DNA of 64,000 nucleotides. Origin: Rhodovulum sp. ES.010. Its GTDB lineage: Bacteria; Pseudomonadota; Alphaproteobacteria; Rhodobacterales; Rhodobacteraceae. The DNA is taken from the NCBI RefSeq assembly GCF_900142935.1, contig NZ_FSRS01000001.1:3669505-3733504 (forward strand), read 5' to 3'. Below are positions 42,075-51,769 of this stretch, in pieces; within the stretch, counting starts at the first letter, position 1, and each line of letters begins with the position of its first letter. Under the pieces are notes generated by a model. The model was not told where the DNA came from, ran no database searches, and was given only the letters and a program-made list of their open reading frames with translations. A program made the position numbers and the translations under genes.

Positions 42075-42632
42075 TCAGATCCCCGCGCCGGGTTCGTTGA
42101 CGAAGGCCGATGCGGCTATCAGCTGATAGCCGTCGCGCGGATGCTGCTCGAGTCGCAGGCCGAGGCCGACACCGGGGAAGAACGGATCGACCGTGACGCA
42201 GGCGCGCACGATCATGAGCTGGTTTTGCGGCCCCTGTGCGAAATGGTCGTCCGGGTTCAGCGGCGTCGTCGAGCGCCGGTCGACGCAAACCGGCGAAATG
42301 TCGGGCAGTTCCCAGGTTGAGGGCGGCACCGGCGTCAGTTCGATCGCCACCACGTTCTGGCAGTCGGGAAACAGATGCGCCTGCGAGCAGAGGATGTCCT
42401 TGAACATGTCGTGGTCGAGCCCGGGGTAGTGGCCTAGCCGGATACCCCGCATCGACTTGTCCAGCGCATGCTCCAGCAGCATCTGCCTTGTCATGAGGAT
42501 CGTGCTTTCGAGGCTCATCAGGAACATCGAGAACACGATGGGCAGCGTCAGCACCACCTCGATACTGGCGGTCCCGTCCTCGCGGCGGAAGGCTCGGGAG
42601 AGGCGGGAGAAAAGGCGTCGTCCGGGGATCAT
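42075..42632 (-). CDS. TadE/TadF-like pilus assembly protein
   Basis: Protein of 185 residues with the same type of N-terminus: basic residues, then EDGTASIEVVLTLPIVFSMFLMSLESTILMTRQML, with the conserved glutamate in the hydrophobic helix, followed by a periplasmic domain. Its ATG overlaps the preceding VWA gene's stop by four bases, so the genes are translationally coupled. Probably a minor pseudopilin that works with the TadE-like protein downstream. Confidence 0.85.
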   Translation of the reverse strand: MIPGRRLFSRLSRAFRREDGTASIEVVLTLPIVFSMFLMSLESTILMTRQMLLEHALDKSMRGIRLGHYPGLDHDMFKDILCSQAHLFPDCQNVVAIELTPVPPSTWELPDISPVCVDRRSTTPLNPDDHFAQGPQNQLMIVRACVTVDPFFPGVGLGLRLEQHPRDGYQLIAASAFVNEPGAGI

Positions 42633-44416
42633 TCGGTGAGCCTCAACTGATTGATGGACGACGCGATGGCCCCGAACACGTCAGAGAGGTTCATCCCGTC
42701 GGCGCGGAAGAAGTGATTCACTGTGGTCGCGCAATTGCGCATCACCTGTTCTTCGTAGCTGTCCTTCGCCACCTCGAAGCCGATCGTGTAGACGAGGATG
42801 TCTTCGTTCTTGGCGGCATCGCAGACCGACTGCAGGCGCGCGTTCTTGACGGCGGTGCCGTCTTCGCCCGCGGGGTTGTCCAGCCAGTAGAACTGGTCAT
42901 ACCAGCGGGTCGTGAATTTCGCCCAGACTTCGGGGTAGGTCATCTGGTCGGGTTCGCCGGAGGGGCCCACGCAAGTTCGCGACGCGCCCCAGCCGGAGCA
43001 CTCTTCCTCGCCGACGAAGACCGACTCGTGCCAGACGTCATACCTGTCGTAGTCGCGACCGTCCTCGTCGACCCAACGGTACTGGTCACGGTCTGCATTG
43101 TAGACCGAGTAGACATCGAGAACGCTCTTGCCGGAGTCGGGTTCGTTGTAATGCCAGACCTCGGACGGGCCGGCGCGATAGCCGGGCTTCAGGTAATGCT
43201 GCTCCCGGTTTTCGCCGTCCGTCATCAGGATCACGGCCTTCATGTTGCGGGCCTGGCCGAAATCGTAGGGCCGGCCCTCGAAGACCGCGTCGATCACCGT
43301 CTCGGTCGAGCCCTCGGCAACCGGCTTGGCGATCAGGTTGTCCACCACGCCGCGGGTGCCGGGGTCCAACAGGACGGTGCCCCATTTCATGCCGAGGTCG
43401 ATGGAGGTGTTTCCGCGCGGCTCCAGCGCGTCGATCACGTCGTAAAGTTCCGTGTACTCGTCCTCCAACGGCCTGATCCAGCGCGAGGATTCCACCTTGC
43501 AAGGGAACTCGTCCGGGGTTGAGGTCCGGCCGTACCACGGGTCGAAATGGCCGGTGCGCTGCAGGAGGCTGGTGGTCGACAGGCCGGTTTCGGTGAAATC
43601 GCTGGAGGCGAAGTTCACGCAGAACGATGTGTTGTGCTCGTTCGTCACGTTGTATTCCCCAAGGAGGTCCGGTCCGACGGACACCTGCTCGGCATAGGGG
43701 ATGACGGAGATCGAGACCTTGCCGTACTTGACCTCGCAAGCCTCGCCCGAGCCGCGGGTCGCGTTGGGGTTGCACTGCATGTGATAGACGAAATCCTTCG
43801 CCGCCCTGCGCAGTTCCCGGATTTTCGTGTCGCCGGATGCTGACGGGTCGCCCATCGACCCCGACAGGTCGAGCACCATGGAGATCTCGAGATCGCTGAT
43901 GCCCTCCTCGGCGGTGCTGACGGCGAGGATCGGCATGCTGTCGAAGCGGTGTTCGGGACCCAGGGCCTCATCGCTCCACCGCATCGGGCGGAAGACATCT
44001 TCCATGAGGTTCAGGAAGATCGGTTCGACCGTGGCGCCGGCCACGGCGCGGACCTTTCGGAAGGAGGCGGTGCCCGAAGACTTTTCCTCCTCGATCTTCA
44101 CGGCGCCCACGTAGTCGCCAAGGCCCGCCTTTTCGAAATAGTCCCGCACCACCGCCTCGGGATCCTGCTTCTGTTCGAGGCTGGCGGCGGCCAGGACCGC
44201 GCGGTCCATCGTGTGCTGCAGTTGCGCGCGGGTCGATTCGTAGCGCATGAAATCGATGGCGAGCCCGGCCGCGAAGAGCATGGCCACGAAGAGCATGAGC
44301 GAGAAGATCATCAGGCTTCCGGACTCGTCGGATCGAAACCGGGCCAGGTGTCCTTGCGCTGCCGTGCGGGAGGCGGCGTCGGCGATGCGGTCGCGGGGAA
44401 TGGGAGAAATCAACAT
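42629..44416 (-). CDS. TadG-like protein with von Willebrand factor A domain
   Basis: Large Tad-type protein of 595 residues. The N-terminal membrane helix follows DESGSLMIFSLMLFVAMLFAAGLAIDFMRYE, the typical TadG start. A VWA domain begins near residue 183 with the metal-site motif DLSGSMG (DxSxS), and the rest of the metal site is in the region EPRGNTSIDLGMKWG and AVILMTDGENREQHY. The C-terminal half has paired cysteines (EECSGWGASRTC). The ATG at 44416 is preferred over the frame start at 44464 because GAGGA lies eight bases before it. First gene of the three. Confidence 0.9.
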   Translation of the reverse strand: MLISPIPRDRIADAASRTAAQGHLARFRSDESGSLMIFSLMLFVAMLFAAGLAIDFMRYESTRAQLQHTMDRAVLAAASLEQKQDPEAVVRDYFEKAGLGDYVGAVKIEEEKSSGTASFRKVRAVAGATVEPIFLNLMEDVFRPMRWSDEALGPEHRFDSMPILAVSTAEEGISDLEISMVLDLSGSMGDPSASGDTKIRELRRAAKDFVYHMQCNPNATRGSGEACEVKYGKVSISVIPYAEQVSVGPDLLGEYNVTNEHNTSFCVNFASSDFTETGLSTTSLLQRTGHFDPWYGRTSTPDEFPCKVESSRWIRPLEDEYTELYDVIDALEPRGNTSIDLGMKWGTVLLDPGTRGVVDNLIAKPVAEGSTETVIDAVFEGRPYDFGQARNMKAVILMTDGENREQHYLKPGYRAGPSEVWHYNEPDSGKSVLDVYSVYNADRDQYRWVDEDGRDYDRYDVWHESVFVGEEECSGWGASRTCVGPSGEPDQMTYPEVWAKFTTRWYDQFYWLDNPAGEDGTAVKNARLQSVCDAAKNEDILVYTIGFEVAKDSYEEQVMRNCATTVNHFFRADGMNLSDVFGAIASSINQLRLTE

Positions 44417-44696
44417 CGAAATCGTCCTCGGTTTCCGGCCCCTCGGGCCGCACTCGGCGCACATTCCGGCGCGGCATTATTAGGCCCCGGACCTGTGGCG
44501 AAAATGAGGCGCGAAAGGCCGGGTTTTCCTAAAATGCCGCGCTTTCCTTCGACGCAGGGGCGGCGTCGCGTCGGATTGTCCGACAGCGCGAAACGCCCGG
44601 CGCCCGTCGGCCTCGGGCCCGGGCCCCGCGCAGGGGTGGCAATGCGCCGCGCGTCGCGTAGGGTGGAGGGACGGTCAAGGCGAAGGGAGGCACACC

Positions 44697-46127
44697 ATGG
44701 GGGAGTTGCCCGAACCGGGATTTCGCGACTCGGTCGACCTGATGTTCGGCCGGGCGGTGGCCCTCACGGACCTGCCGCCGGGGCTGGCCGAGAAGATCCG
44801 GGTCTGCAACGCGACATATACGGTGCGTTTCGGCGTTCGGCTGCGGGGCAAGATCGAGACCTTTACCGGCTACCGATCAGTTCATTCCGAGCATATGGAG
44901 CCAGTCAAGGGCGGCATCCGTTATGCGATGGCGGTCGACCAGGACGAGGTCGAGGCGCTGGCCGCGCTGATGACCTACAAATGCGCCGTGGTCGAGGCCC
45001 CGTTCGGGGGCTCCAAGGGCGGGCTCTGCATCGACCCCCGCGAGTGGGACGTGCACGAGTTGGAGCAGATCACCCGGCGCTTCGCCTACGAACTGGTCAA
45101 GCGCGACCTGATCACGCCGAGCCAGAACGTGCCCGCCCCGGACATGGGCACCGGCGAGCGCGAGATGGCCTGGATCGCCGACCAGTACCAGCGCATGAAC
45201 ACCACCGACATCAACGCGCGCGCCTGCGTCACCGGCAAGCCGCCGCATGCGGGCGGCATCGCGGGCCGGGTCGAGGCGACGGGCCGCGGCGTGCAATACG
45301 CGCTGCGCGAGTTCTTCCGCCATCCCGCGGACCTTGCCCATGCCGGTCTCGATGGCACGCTCGAGGGCAAGCGGGTGATCGTGCAGGGGCTCGGCAACGT
45401 GGGCTACCACGCGGCGAAGTTCCTGTCCAACGAGGACGGTGTCCGTGTCATTGGCGTCGGGGAACGGGACGGCGCGATCTGGAACCCTCAGGGCGTCGAT
45501 ATCGACGAGTTGCGCCACTGGATCGTAACCAATGGCGGGGTGCAGGGATTCCCGGGCGGGCAGCATGTCGGCGACGGGGCGGCGCTTCTGGAGGAGGAAT
45601 GCGACATCCTCATCCCGGCGGCACTGGAAGGCGTGATCTCGCGCGAGAATGCCGGCCGCATCCGCGCGCCGCTGATCGTGGAGGCGGCGAACGGGCCGAT
45701 CACGGCAGGCGCCGACGAGATCCTGTCGAAGCGCGGCACGGTGATCATTCCCGACCTATACGCCAATGCCGGCGGGGTGACGGTATCGTATTTCGAATGG
45801 GTCAAGAACCTCAGCCATATCCGCTTCGGCCGGATGCAGCGCCGGCAGGAGGAGGCGCGCCACCAGCTGGTGGTGGACGAGCTTGAGCGGCTCTCGGCGC
45901 ATCTCGGCAGCACCTGGACGCCTCGGCCCGATTTCAAGGAGAAGTACCTGCGCGGCGCGGACGAGCTGGAACTGGTGCGCTCGGGGCTCGACGACACGAT
46001 GCGCACCGCTTACCAGGCGATGCGCGAGGTCTGGCATGCACGGCCCGACGTGCCCGATCTGCGCATGGCGGCCTACCTGGTCGCGATCGAGCGGGTCGCG
46101 GCGAGCTACCAGGCGAAGGGGCTGTGA
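44697..46127 (+). CDS. Glutamate dehydrogenase (Glu/Leu/Phe/Val dehydrogenase family)
   Basis: Oxidative deaminase of 476 residues, most likely NAD-linked glutamate dehydrogenase. The substrate-binding lysine is in EPVKGGIRYA and the catalytic lysine in APFGGSKGGLCIDP. The QNVPAPDMGTGEREMAWI segment and the dinucleotide fold (VIVQGLGNVGYHAAKFL, EAANGPITAGAD) are intact. The closing GGVTVSYFEWVKNLSHIRFG is a family hallmark. Single gene with GAAGGGAGG upstream; not linked to an operon here. Specificity for glutamate over other amino acids is the most likely but not certain. Confidence 0.93.
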   Translation: MGELPEPGFRDSVDLMFGRAVALTDLPPGLAEKIRVCNATYTVRFGVRLRGKIETFTGYRSVHSEHMEPVKGGIRYAMAVDQDEVEALAALMTYKCAVVEAPFGGSKGGLCIDPREWDVHELEQITRRFAYELVKRDLITPSQNVPAPDMGTGEREMAWIADQYQRMNTTDINARACVTGKPPHAGGIAGRVEATGRGVQYALREFFRHPADLAHAGLDGTLEGKRVIVQGLGNVGYHAAKFLSNEDGVRVIGVGERDGAIWNPQGVDIDELRHWIVTNGGVQGFPGGQHVGDGAALLEEECDILIPAALEGVISRENAGRIRAPLIVEAANGPITAGADEILSKRGTVIIPDLYANAGGVTVSYFEWVKNLSHIRFGRMQRRQEEARHQLVVDELERLSAHLGSTWTPRPDFKEKYLRGADELELVRSGLDDTMRTAYQAMREVWHARPDVPDLRMAAYLVAIERVAASYQAKGL

Positions 46128-46288
46128 CCGGGGAGGGGGGCGCTCCCGCCCCTTTCGGCCGCCCATTCGGGCGACCCAAAGCGTTGGGCTCGGCGCGCCC
46201 GTACCGGGCGCGCGGCACGCGCCTCCGTTGGCGTCAGGGCGGTTCCGATGACTCGACAGCAAGACGCCTGCAGCCGATACTTGCGCCC

Positions 46289-48247
46289 ATGAGTCTGCCT
46301 CCCGGTTTCCTCGACGAATTGCGCAATCGCCTCTCGCTTTCGCAGGTGGTGGGGCGCAAGGTCATGTGGGATCAGCGCAAGTCGAACCAGGCCAAGGGCG
46401 ACATGTGGGCCCCGTGCCCGTTCCACCAGGAAAAGACCGCATCCTTCCATGTCGACGACCGCAAGGGGTTCTATTACTGCTTCGGCTGCCACGCGAAGGG
46501 CGACGCGATTTCCTTCGTGCGCGAGACCGAGAATGTCGGTTTCATGGAGGCGGTGGAGATTCTGGCCTGCGAGGCCGGGATGCAGGTACCTGCCCGCGAT
46601 CCCAAGGCGCAGGAAAAGGCCGACGGTCGCACCCGGCTGGCCGAGGTGATGGAACAGGCGGTGCATCACTACCGGCTCCAACTCCAGACCGGGTGGGCGG
46701 CCGAGGCGCGGGCCTATCTCGAGCGGCGGGGGCTTGCAGAGGTGGCGCTCGAACAGTGGGAGATCGGCTTTGCGCCGCCGGGCTGGCGCGGACTTTGGGA
46801 GCATCTGCGGGGCAAGGGCGTGGCCGAGGACCTGATCCTCGGTGCGGGGCTCGCGCGGCGGTCGGACAAGGGCGGCGAGCCTTATGACGTGTTCCGCAAC
46901 CGCATCCTGTTCCCGATCCGCGATGCGCGCGGCCGCGCCATCGCTTTCGGCGGGCGCGCTATGGACCCGAACGACAGCGCGAAATACCTCAACTCGCCGC
47001 AGACCGAGCTGTTTGACAAGGGGGTGAACCTCTACAACCACGGCCCGGCGCGCGAGGCTGCAGGCAAGGGCCAGCCGCTCGTCGTGGCCGAGGGCTATAT
47101 GGACGTGATCGCGCTGGTCGAGGCGGGATTCGGGGCCGCGGTCGCCCCGCTTGGCACTGCGATCACCGAGGATCAACTGCGCCTGCTCTGGCGGATTCAC
47201 CCCGAGCCGGTGATCGCGCTCGACGGTGATCGGGCCGGTATAGGGGCGGCGCGGCGGCTCATGGACCTGGCGCTGCCGGAGCTGGAAGCGGGCCACGCGC
47301 TTCGCTTCGCCTTGATGCCGCCCGGCCAGGACCCCGACGACGTCATCCGGGGCGGCGGCTCCGGCGCGATGAAGGCGCTGATCGAGGGCGCCCGTCCGAT
47401 GGTGCAGTTGCTGTGGGAACGCGAGACCGAGGGACGCGTCTTCGACAGCCCCGAACGCAAGGCCGCGCTCGACCGCGACTTGCGCCAGGCGTTGTCGCGG
47501 ATCAAGGACCCCTCGTTGCGCCGCCATTACGGTGAAGAGATCAACCGGTTGCGTTGGGCGCTGTTCCGCCCGGCCCCGGGGTCGTCGCGCAAGGGGGGCT
47601 GGCGGGGGCGTGACGTACCGGCCGCGCCCCGACCGGCGACCAAGGTTTCCGCGCTTGTCGCGGGGCCGGACCGGTTCGAGGAAGAATTGCGCGAGGCCGT
47701 GATTCTCGCGACGCTCATCACGCACCCGCAGCTCCTTTCAGAATTCGAGTCCGATCTCGAGCAACTCGACTGCGCCGGGCCGGCGCATGCCGCTGTGCAA
47801 GGCGCGCTCTTGGCCGCGGTCCATCGCACCGACGCCGGCGACCTGCGCGCGGCGCTGGAAGAGCGGCTTGGCCCGGCCGCCCTTGAACGGCTTTTCGTCT
47901 GGAACGAGGTCGGGATGTCGCTGGCGGCTTGCGGCAGTGATCCCAAGCGAAACGCGCTGGCCGTGCGTCAGGCCTTCGAGTGCCTGCAATCCATCCGGGG
48001 CTGGCGGATCGAGAACCAGCATGCGCAGGACGACATCCACCACTGGGCGGATGAATCGCTGACCTACCGGATCGACGAACGGAACCGCGCGCGCGAGGCA
48101 GCGCTCAAGCTGAGCGACGAGGAAGACGGTGAGATCGAGATCGCGCCGAACGGCGCGCCGTTGCCCAAGGACGAGCTCAGGGTTTGGAGAGAATTGTCGG
48201 AGTCGCTGCTTGGGCGGAAAGTCTCGAAAAACAACGGCAAGCCTTGA
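46289..48247 (+). CDS. dnaG: DNA primase
   Basis: Synthesises RNA primers at the replication fork; 652 residues. The zinc-binding domain has C43, H46, C64 and C67 (CPFH...CFGC). The catalytic TOPRIM core includes VVAEGYMDVIALVEAGF and the acidic IALDGDRAG. The C-terminal helicase-binding part is divergent, as in other alphaproteobacteria. The ATG at 46289 is chosen because the conserved start MSLPPGFLDELRNRLSLSQVVG begins there; the frame is open further upstream. Followed by rpoD after 190 bases, the macromolecular-synthesis gene order. Confidence 0.97.
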   Translation: MSLPPGFLDELRNRLSLSQVVGRKVMWDQRKSNQAKGDMWAPCPFHQEKTASFHVDDRKGFYYCFGCHAKGDAISFVRETENVGFMEAVEILACEAGMQVPARDPKAQEKADGRTRLAEVMEQAVHHYRLQLQTGWAAEARAYLERRGLAEVALEQWEIGFAPPGWRGLWEHLRGKGVAEDLILGAGLARRSDKGGEPYDVFRNRILFPIRDARGRAIAFGGRAMDPNDSAKYLNSPQTELFDKGVNLYNHGPAREAAGKGQPLVVAEGYMDVIALVEAGFGAAVAPLGTAITEDQLRLLWRIHPEPVIALDGDRAGIGAARRLMDLALPELEAGHALRFALMPPGQDPDDVIRGGGSGAMKALIEGARPMVQLLWERETEGRVFDSPERKAALDRDLRQALSRIKDPSLRRHYGEEINRLRWALFRPAPGSSRKGGWRGRDVPAAPRPATKVSALVAGPDRFEEELREAVILATLITHPQLLSEFESDLEQLDCAGPAHAAVQGALLAAVHRTDAGDLRAALEERLGPAALERLFVWNEVGMSLAACGSDPKRNALAVRQAFECLQSIRGWRIENQHAQDDIHHWADESLTYRIDERNRAREAALKLSDEEDGEIEIAPNGAPLPKDELRVWRELSESLLGRKVSKNNGKP

Positions 48248-48331
48248 AAGCGATGCCGTGTAGCCTTCATATGCAGGGTCAGTTCCGGAGACGGAGGGCA
48301 TATGCGCTTCCGCACGGACACAACCGACTTG

Positions 48332-48378
48332 GAATCGTCGGGAAAAACCGGCCCGACGGGTGGCCTTCCCGACGATTC
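48332..48378. other. Long stem-loop between dnaG and rpoD
   Basis: GAATCGTCGGGAA (48332-48344) pairs perfectly over 13 bases with TTCCCGACGATTC (48366-48378). The 21-base loop can fold further, because it contains CCCGACGGG. Lying 60 bases before rpoD, it could be a processing, pausing or attenuation signal. No T tract follows, so it is not a standard terminator. Confidence 0.6.
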
Positions 48379-48384
48379 GCGCTA

Positions 48385-48398
48385 TTGATTCGGATCAC
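48385..48398. promoter_or_regulatory. FNR-like site upstream of rpoD (9 of 10 bases)
   Basis: TTGATTCGGATCAC matches the FNR consensus TTGAT-N4-ATCAA at nine of ten fixed positions. It lies 40 bases before the rpoD start. Control of the housekeeping sigma factor by FNR would be unusual, so this may be coincidence. Confidence 0.3.
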
Positions 48399-48437
48399 AC
48401 TGCCGGGCGAATCAGCCTCCCCTGCAAGGAGCACTTC

Positions 48438-50444
48438 ATGGCCGCCAAAGACGCCGACGACACCAAGACCGACGAGCAGGACGCCGAGATTTCGCTCGAC
48501 ATGAGCCAGGCGGCCGTCAAGAAGATGATCGCCGAGGCCAAGGAGCGCGGCTTTCTCACCTACGACCAGCTCAACCAGGTCCTGCCGCCTGACCAGGTGT
48601 CGTCCGAGCAGATCGAAGACGTGATGTCCATGCTCTCGGAGATGGGCATCAACATCATCGATTCTGACGAGGACGCGGAAGAGGCCGAGGAGGGCTCCAC
48701 CGAGGTGGTCGAAACCTCGACCTCGCGCGAGGTGGCGGTCGCCCAGACCCAGTCGGAAACGCTCGACCGAACCGACGACCCCGTGCGCATGTATCTGCGC
48801 GAGATGGGTTCGGTCGAACTGCTGAGCCGCGAGGGCGAGATCGCCATCGCCAAGCGGATCGAGGCGGGTCGGAACACGATGATCGCTGGGCTGTGCGAAA
48901 GCCCGCTGACCTTCCAGGCGATCACGATCTGGCGCGACGAGCTTTTGAACGAAGACATCCTGCTGCGCGACGTCATCGACCTCGACGCCACCTTCGGCCG
49001 GTCGATGGAGGGCGAGGAGGACGAGCCGGTGGTGCAGGGCCTCGATGTGGCGGCCGCCGCCGGCACCGCGGCCAACACGAACGCGCCCAAGGCCGAGGAG
49101 GCCGAGCCCGAACTCGACGCCGACGGCAACCCGATCAAGCGCGAGGAAGAGGACGAGGACGAGGAGCAGGCCAACATGAGCCTCGCGGCCATGGAGGCCG
49201 CGCTCAAGCCCCGCGTTCTGGAACTGCTCGACCGCATCGCCGAGGATTACACGCGGCTCTCCGAAATCCAGGACAAGCGGATTCACGCCACGATCACCAA
49301 GACGCACCGGTTCTCGGACAAGGACGAGGCCGAGTACCAGAAGCTGCGCGCCGAGATCGTCGTGCTGGTGAACGAGTTGCACCTGCACAACAACCGGATC
49401 GAGGCGCTGATCGACCAGCTTTACGGGATCAACCGCAAGATCATGTCGATCGACAGCGCCATGGTGAAGCTCGCCGACGAGGCGCGGATCAACCGGCGCG
49501 AATTCATCGACGCCTATCGCGGTCACGAACTCGATCCGCACTGGATGGAGCAGATGGCGCAGAAGCCCGGCCGCGGCTGGGGCGCCTTCACCTCGCGCTC
49601 GGGCCACAAGGTCGCCGAGTTGCGCGCCGAGATGGCTCAGGTCGGCCAGTATGTCGGCGTCGACATCCAGGAATTCCGCCGCATCGTGAGCCAGGTGCAG
49701 AAGGGCGAGAAGGAGGCCCGCCAGGCCAAGAAGGAGATGGTCGAGGCGAACCTGCGGCTGGTGATCTCGATCGCCAAGAAATACACCAACCGGGGCCTGC
49801 AATTCCTTGATCTCATTCAGGAAGGCAATATCGGCCTGATGAAGGCGGTGGACAAGTTCGAATACCGCCGCGGCTACAAGTTCTCGACCTACGCGACGTG
49901 GTGGATTCGCCAGGCGATCACCCGGTCCATCGCCGACCAGGCCCGCACGATCCGCATCCCCGTCCACATGATCGAGACGATCAACAAACTGGTCCGGACG
50001 GGCCGGCAGATGCTGCACGAGATCGGCCGCGAGCCCACGCCCGAGGAACTGGCCGACAAGCTGCAGATGCCGCTGGAGAAGGTCCGCAAGGTGATGAAGA
50101 TCGCCAAGGAACCGATCTCCCTCGAGACGCCCATCGGCGACGAGGAAGATTCGCAACTCGGCGATTTCATCGAGGACAAGAACGCGGTGCTGCCACTGGA
50201 CTCTGCGATCCAGGAGAACCTGAAGGAGACGACCACCCGCGTGCTGGCCTCGCTCACGCCGCGCGAGGAACGCGTCCTGCGCATGCGCTTCGGCATCGGC
50301 ATGAACACCGACCACACGCTGGAAGAGGTCGGCCAGCAGTTCAGCGTCACGCGCGAACGCATCCGCCAGATCGAGGCGAAGGCGCTGCGCAAGCTGAAAC
50401 ACCCGAGCCGGAGCCGGAAGCTGAGGAGCTTCCTGGATCAGTAA
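48438..50444 (+). CDS. rpoD: RNA polymerase primary sigma factor RpoD (sigma-70)
   Basis: Housekeeping sigma factor of 668 residues. Region 1.1 occupies the start, and an acidic non-conserved region with runs of glutamate and aspartate spans roughly 75-260. Region 1.2 is [29 protein letters not shown]; region 2.3-2.4 is [39 protein letters not shown]; region 4.2 is [32 protein letters not shown]. The ATG at 48438 has AAGGAG six bases upstream; a longer frame from 48360 would run through the stem-loop region. Downstream of dnaG in the same direction. Confidence 0.98.
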   Translation: MAAKDADDTKTDEQDAEISLDMSQAAVKKMIAEAKERGFLTYDQLNQVLPPDQVSSEQIEDVMSMLSEMGINIIDSDEDAEEAEEGSTEVVETSTSREVAVAQTQSETLDRTDDPVRMYLREMGSVELLSREGEIAIAKRIEAGRNTMIAGLCESPLTFQAITIWRDELLNEDILLRDVIDLDATFGRSMEGEEDEPVVQGLDVAAAAGTAANTNAPKAEEAEPELDADGNPIKREEEDEDEEQANMSLAAMEAALKPRVLELLDRIAEDYTRLSEIQDKRIHATITKTHRFSDKDEAEYQKLRAEIVVLVNELHLHNNRIEALIDQLYGINRKIMSIDSAMVKLADEARINRREFIDAYRGHELDPHWMEQMAQKPGRGWGAFTSRSGHKVAELRAEMAQVGQYVGVDIQEFRRIVSQVQKGEKEARQAKKEMVEANLRLVISIAKKYTNRGLQFLDLIQEGNIGLMKAVDKFEYRRGYKFSTYATWWIRQAITRSIADQARTIRIPVHMIETINKLVRTGRQMLHEIGREPTPEELADKLQMPLEKVRKVMKIAKEPISLETPIGDEEDSQLGDFIEDKNAVLPLDSAIQENLKETTTRVLASLTPREERVLRMRFGIGMNTDHTLEEVGQQFSVTRERIRQIEAKALRKLKHPSRSRKLRSFLDQ

Positions 50445-50483
50445 TCGTCCCGCGAGAACGAGGCCGCGGTCGATCCAGCGATC

Positions 50484-50960
50484 TCAGTTCTTGCCGCTGA
50501 CGTAGTCAATGCAGTTCTCGAGCATGTCTTTGAATTCGGAAATCAAATCGGCGAGGCCAGCGGTTGCGGTCGAGATGGAACCGAGGATCGAGTTGATCTG
50601 TGCGAGTAGGTAGCGCAGAGCGTCCGCGATCGCGTCTCGAACCCGTTGTCCCAAGGTCACCAACGCTGCCAGTTTGGCGCGTAAACTCGCGCCAGTCAGT
50701 CCAACTCTTTGGAGCTTCTCGATCTCGACGTCTTTAACGGCGCCTTCAAGAATCCGGAAGTGTGGTTGTGTGTCTTCGAGGTAGGCCTCGCGCAGGTAGC
50801 CGCGCATATTGCCGACGAAGTGGATAGGGCGTCCCTCCACCGTTTGCTCCAGCACCATGTTTTGAAGAAGCTGTTCAAGTTGCTGAAGAAAGCGGATCAG
50901 TTGGCTATGCGGGTCAGATGTATCTTCTATGTTGAATTCAAATGGCACTACTTCCTCCAT
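50484..50960 (-). CDS. Low-GC orphan protein of unknown function
   Basis: Unrecognised protein of 158 residues convergent with rpoD. The sequence is helical with coiled-coil-like stretches (HSQLIRFLQQLEQLLQNMVLEQT, and the C-terminal DALRYLLAQINSILGSISTATAGLADLISEFKDM). No signal peptide. The gene and its flanks (about 50480-51000) are visibly poorer in G and C than the surroundings and use codons such as AAA, TTT and AAT that neighbours avoid, a sign of recent acquisition. No mobile element is next to it. Confidence 0.7.
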   Translation of the reverse strand: MEEVVPFEFNIEDTSDPHSQLIRFLQQLEQLLQNMVLEQTVEGRPIHFVGNMRGYLREAYLEDTQPHFRILEGAVKDVEIEKLQRVGLTGASLRAKLAALVTLGQRVRDAIADALRYLLAQINSILGSISTATAGLADLISEFKDMLENCIDYVSGKN

Positions 50961-51164
50961 CGGTTTGTTCGTAGTTGGTTCAGTAAGCGCAAGCTGGCTT
51001 CGAGCCCGCTACAGCCCCGGAAGCGGGGGGTGATCGAGCCACCGCGTTGAGCGCACAGCGCCCCGCCATTACCTTTCCTACGTTGCCGGGGTGTTCTCGT
51101 GCAGATTTATCAGAAACACGGTGGCGCCAATATACTCGGCGTCGTGCCCATCGGAGACCCGCCT

Positions 51165-51614
51165 ATGCGCCTTGCCCTCACGCTTTCCGCTGCGCTCCTG
51201 CTGGCGGCCTGCGTTCCGCAGGGGCCGACCGCGGCCCCCGATGCGCTTCGCACCTATCGCGGGAATCTCGTGGTGCCGGACCCGACCGTTCCCGGCCAGT
51301 TCGAGGTGTTCACCGTGCCGGGGGATGCGGGGCGCGATCTGTGGTGCGCCGCGGGGATCTATGCCATCGACGAACTCAACGTCCCCGCGACGCGGCGTAT
51401 ACATCTCGTCCGCCCGCTGGGTTCGAGCGATACCCGCCCAGGGCGCAAGAGCGCCGTCTTCACCGTTTCGCCCGACGCCGAGATCCGCGTGGCGGCCGAG
51501 GCGCTGCCCGACGACCTGCTCACCTTGGGCGTGACGCGGCCGGGGCGGAACTTCCTGCCGATGCATGCCCGCAACTCCTGCCGTCCGGTAATCCGGTTCC
51601 CTTTCGGCGGCTAG
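51165..51614 (+). CDS. Small putative lipoprotein
   Basis: Protein of 149 residues with a lipoprotein signal: MRLALTLSAALLLAAC, lipobox LAAC with the modified cysteine at 16. The mature part begins VPQGPTAAPDALRTYRGNLVV and contains two further cysteines (DLWCAAGIYAIDELN and ARNSCRPVIRF), possibly a disulfide. Function unknown. The in-frame start at 51099 would bury the signal peptide, so 51165 is preferred. Confidence 0.82.
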   Translation: MRLALTLSAALLLAACVPQGPTAAPDALRTYRGNLVVPDPTVPGQFEVFTVPGDAGRDLWCAAGIYAIDELNVPATRRIHLVRPLGSSDTRPGRKSAVFTVSPDAEIRVAAEALPDDLLTLGVTRPGRNFLPMHARNSCRPVIRFPFGG

Positions 51615-51720
51615 CGCGCGCCTCACGCGGATGTGACTCGGCCGGGGCCCCGCCAAAACAGGGCGTGGGTGCACGCGCCCCGGTGCCTGTGACATTTCGT
51701 TCCGCGCGGAGCCGGGGATT

Positions 51721-51734
51721 TTGACGTAAGTCAA
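51721..51734. promoter_or_regulatory. FNR/FnrL-type box upstream of ubiT
   Basis: TTGACGTAAGTCAA is a perfect palindrome of the FNR/Dnr type (TTGAC-N4-GTCAA). Its centre (51727.5) is about 41.5 bases before 51769, so a class II FNR-activated transcript would begin one base before the ubiT ATG. Consistent with anaerobic induction of the ubiTUV genes. Confidence 0.85.
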
Positions 51735-51769
51735 GTCCTTCCCATTGCCATGCGAGTAACCACAGCGTC

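Noticed and set aside
48360..48437. Longer rpoD start at 48360
   Set aside because: The extension lies across the stem-loop and FNR-like site, while the ATG at 48438 has a well-spaced AAGGAG and the expected N-terminus.
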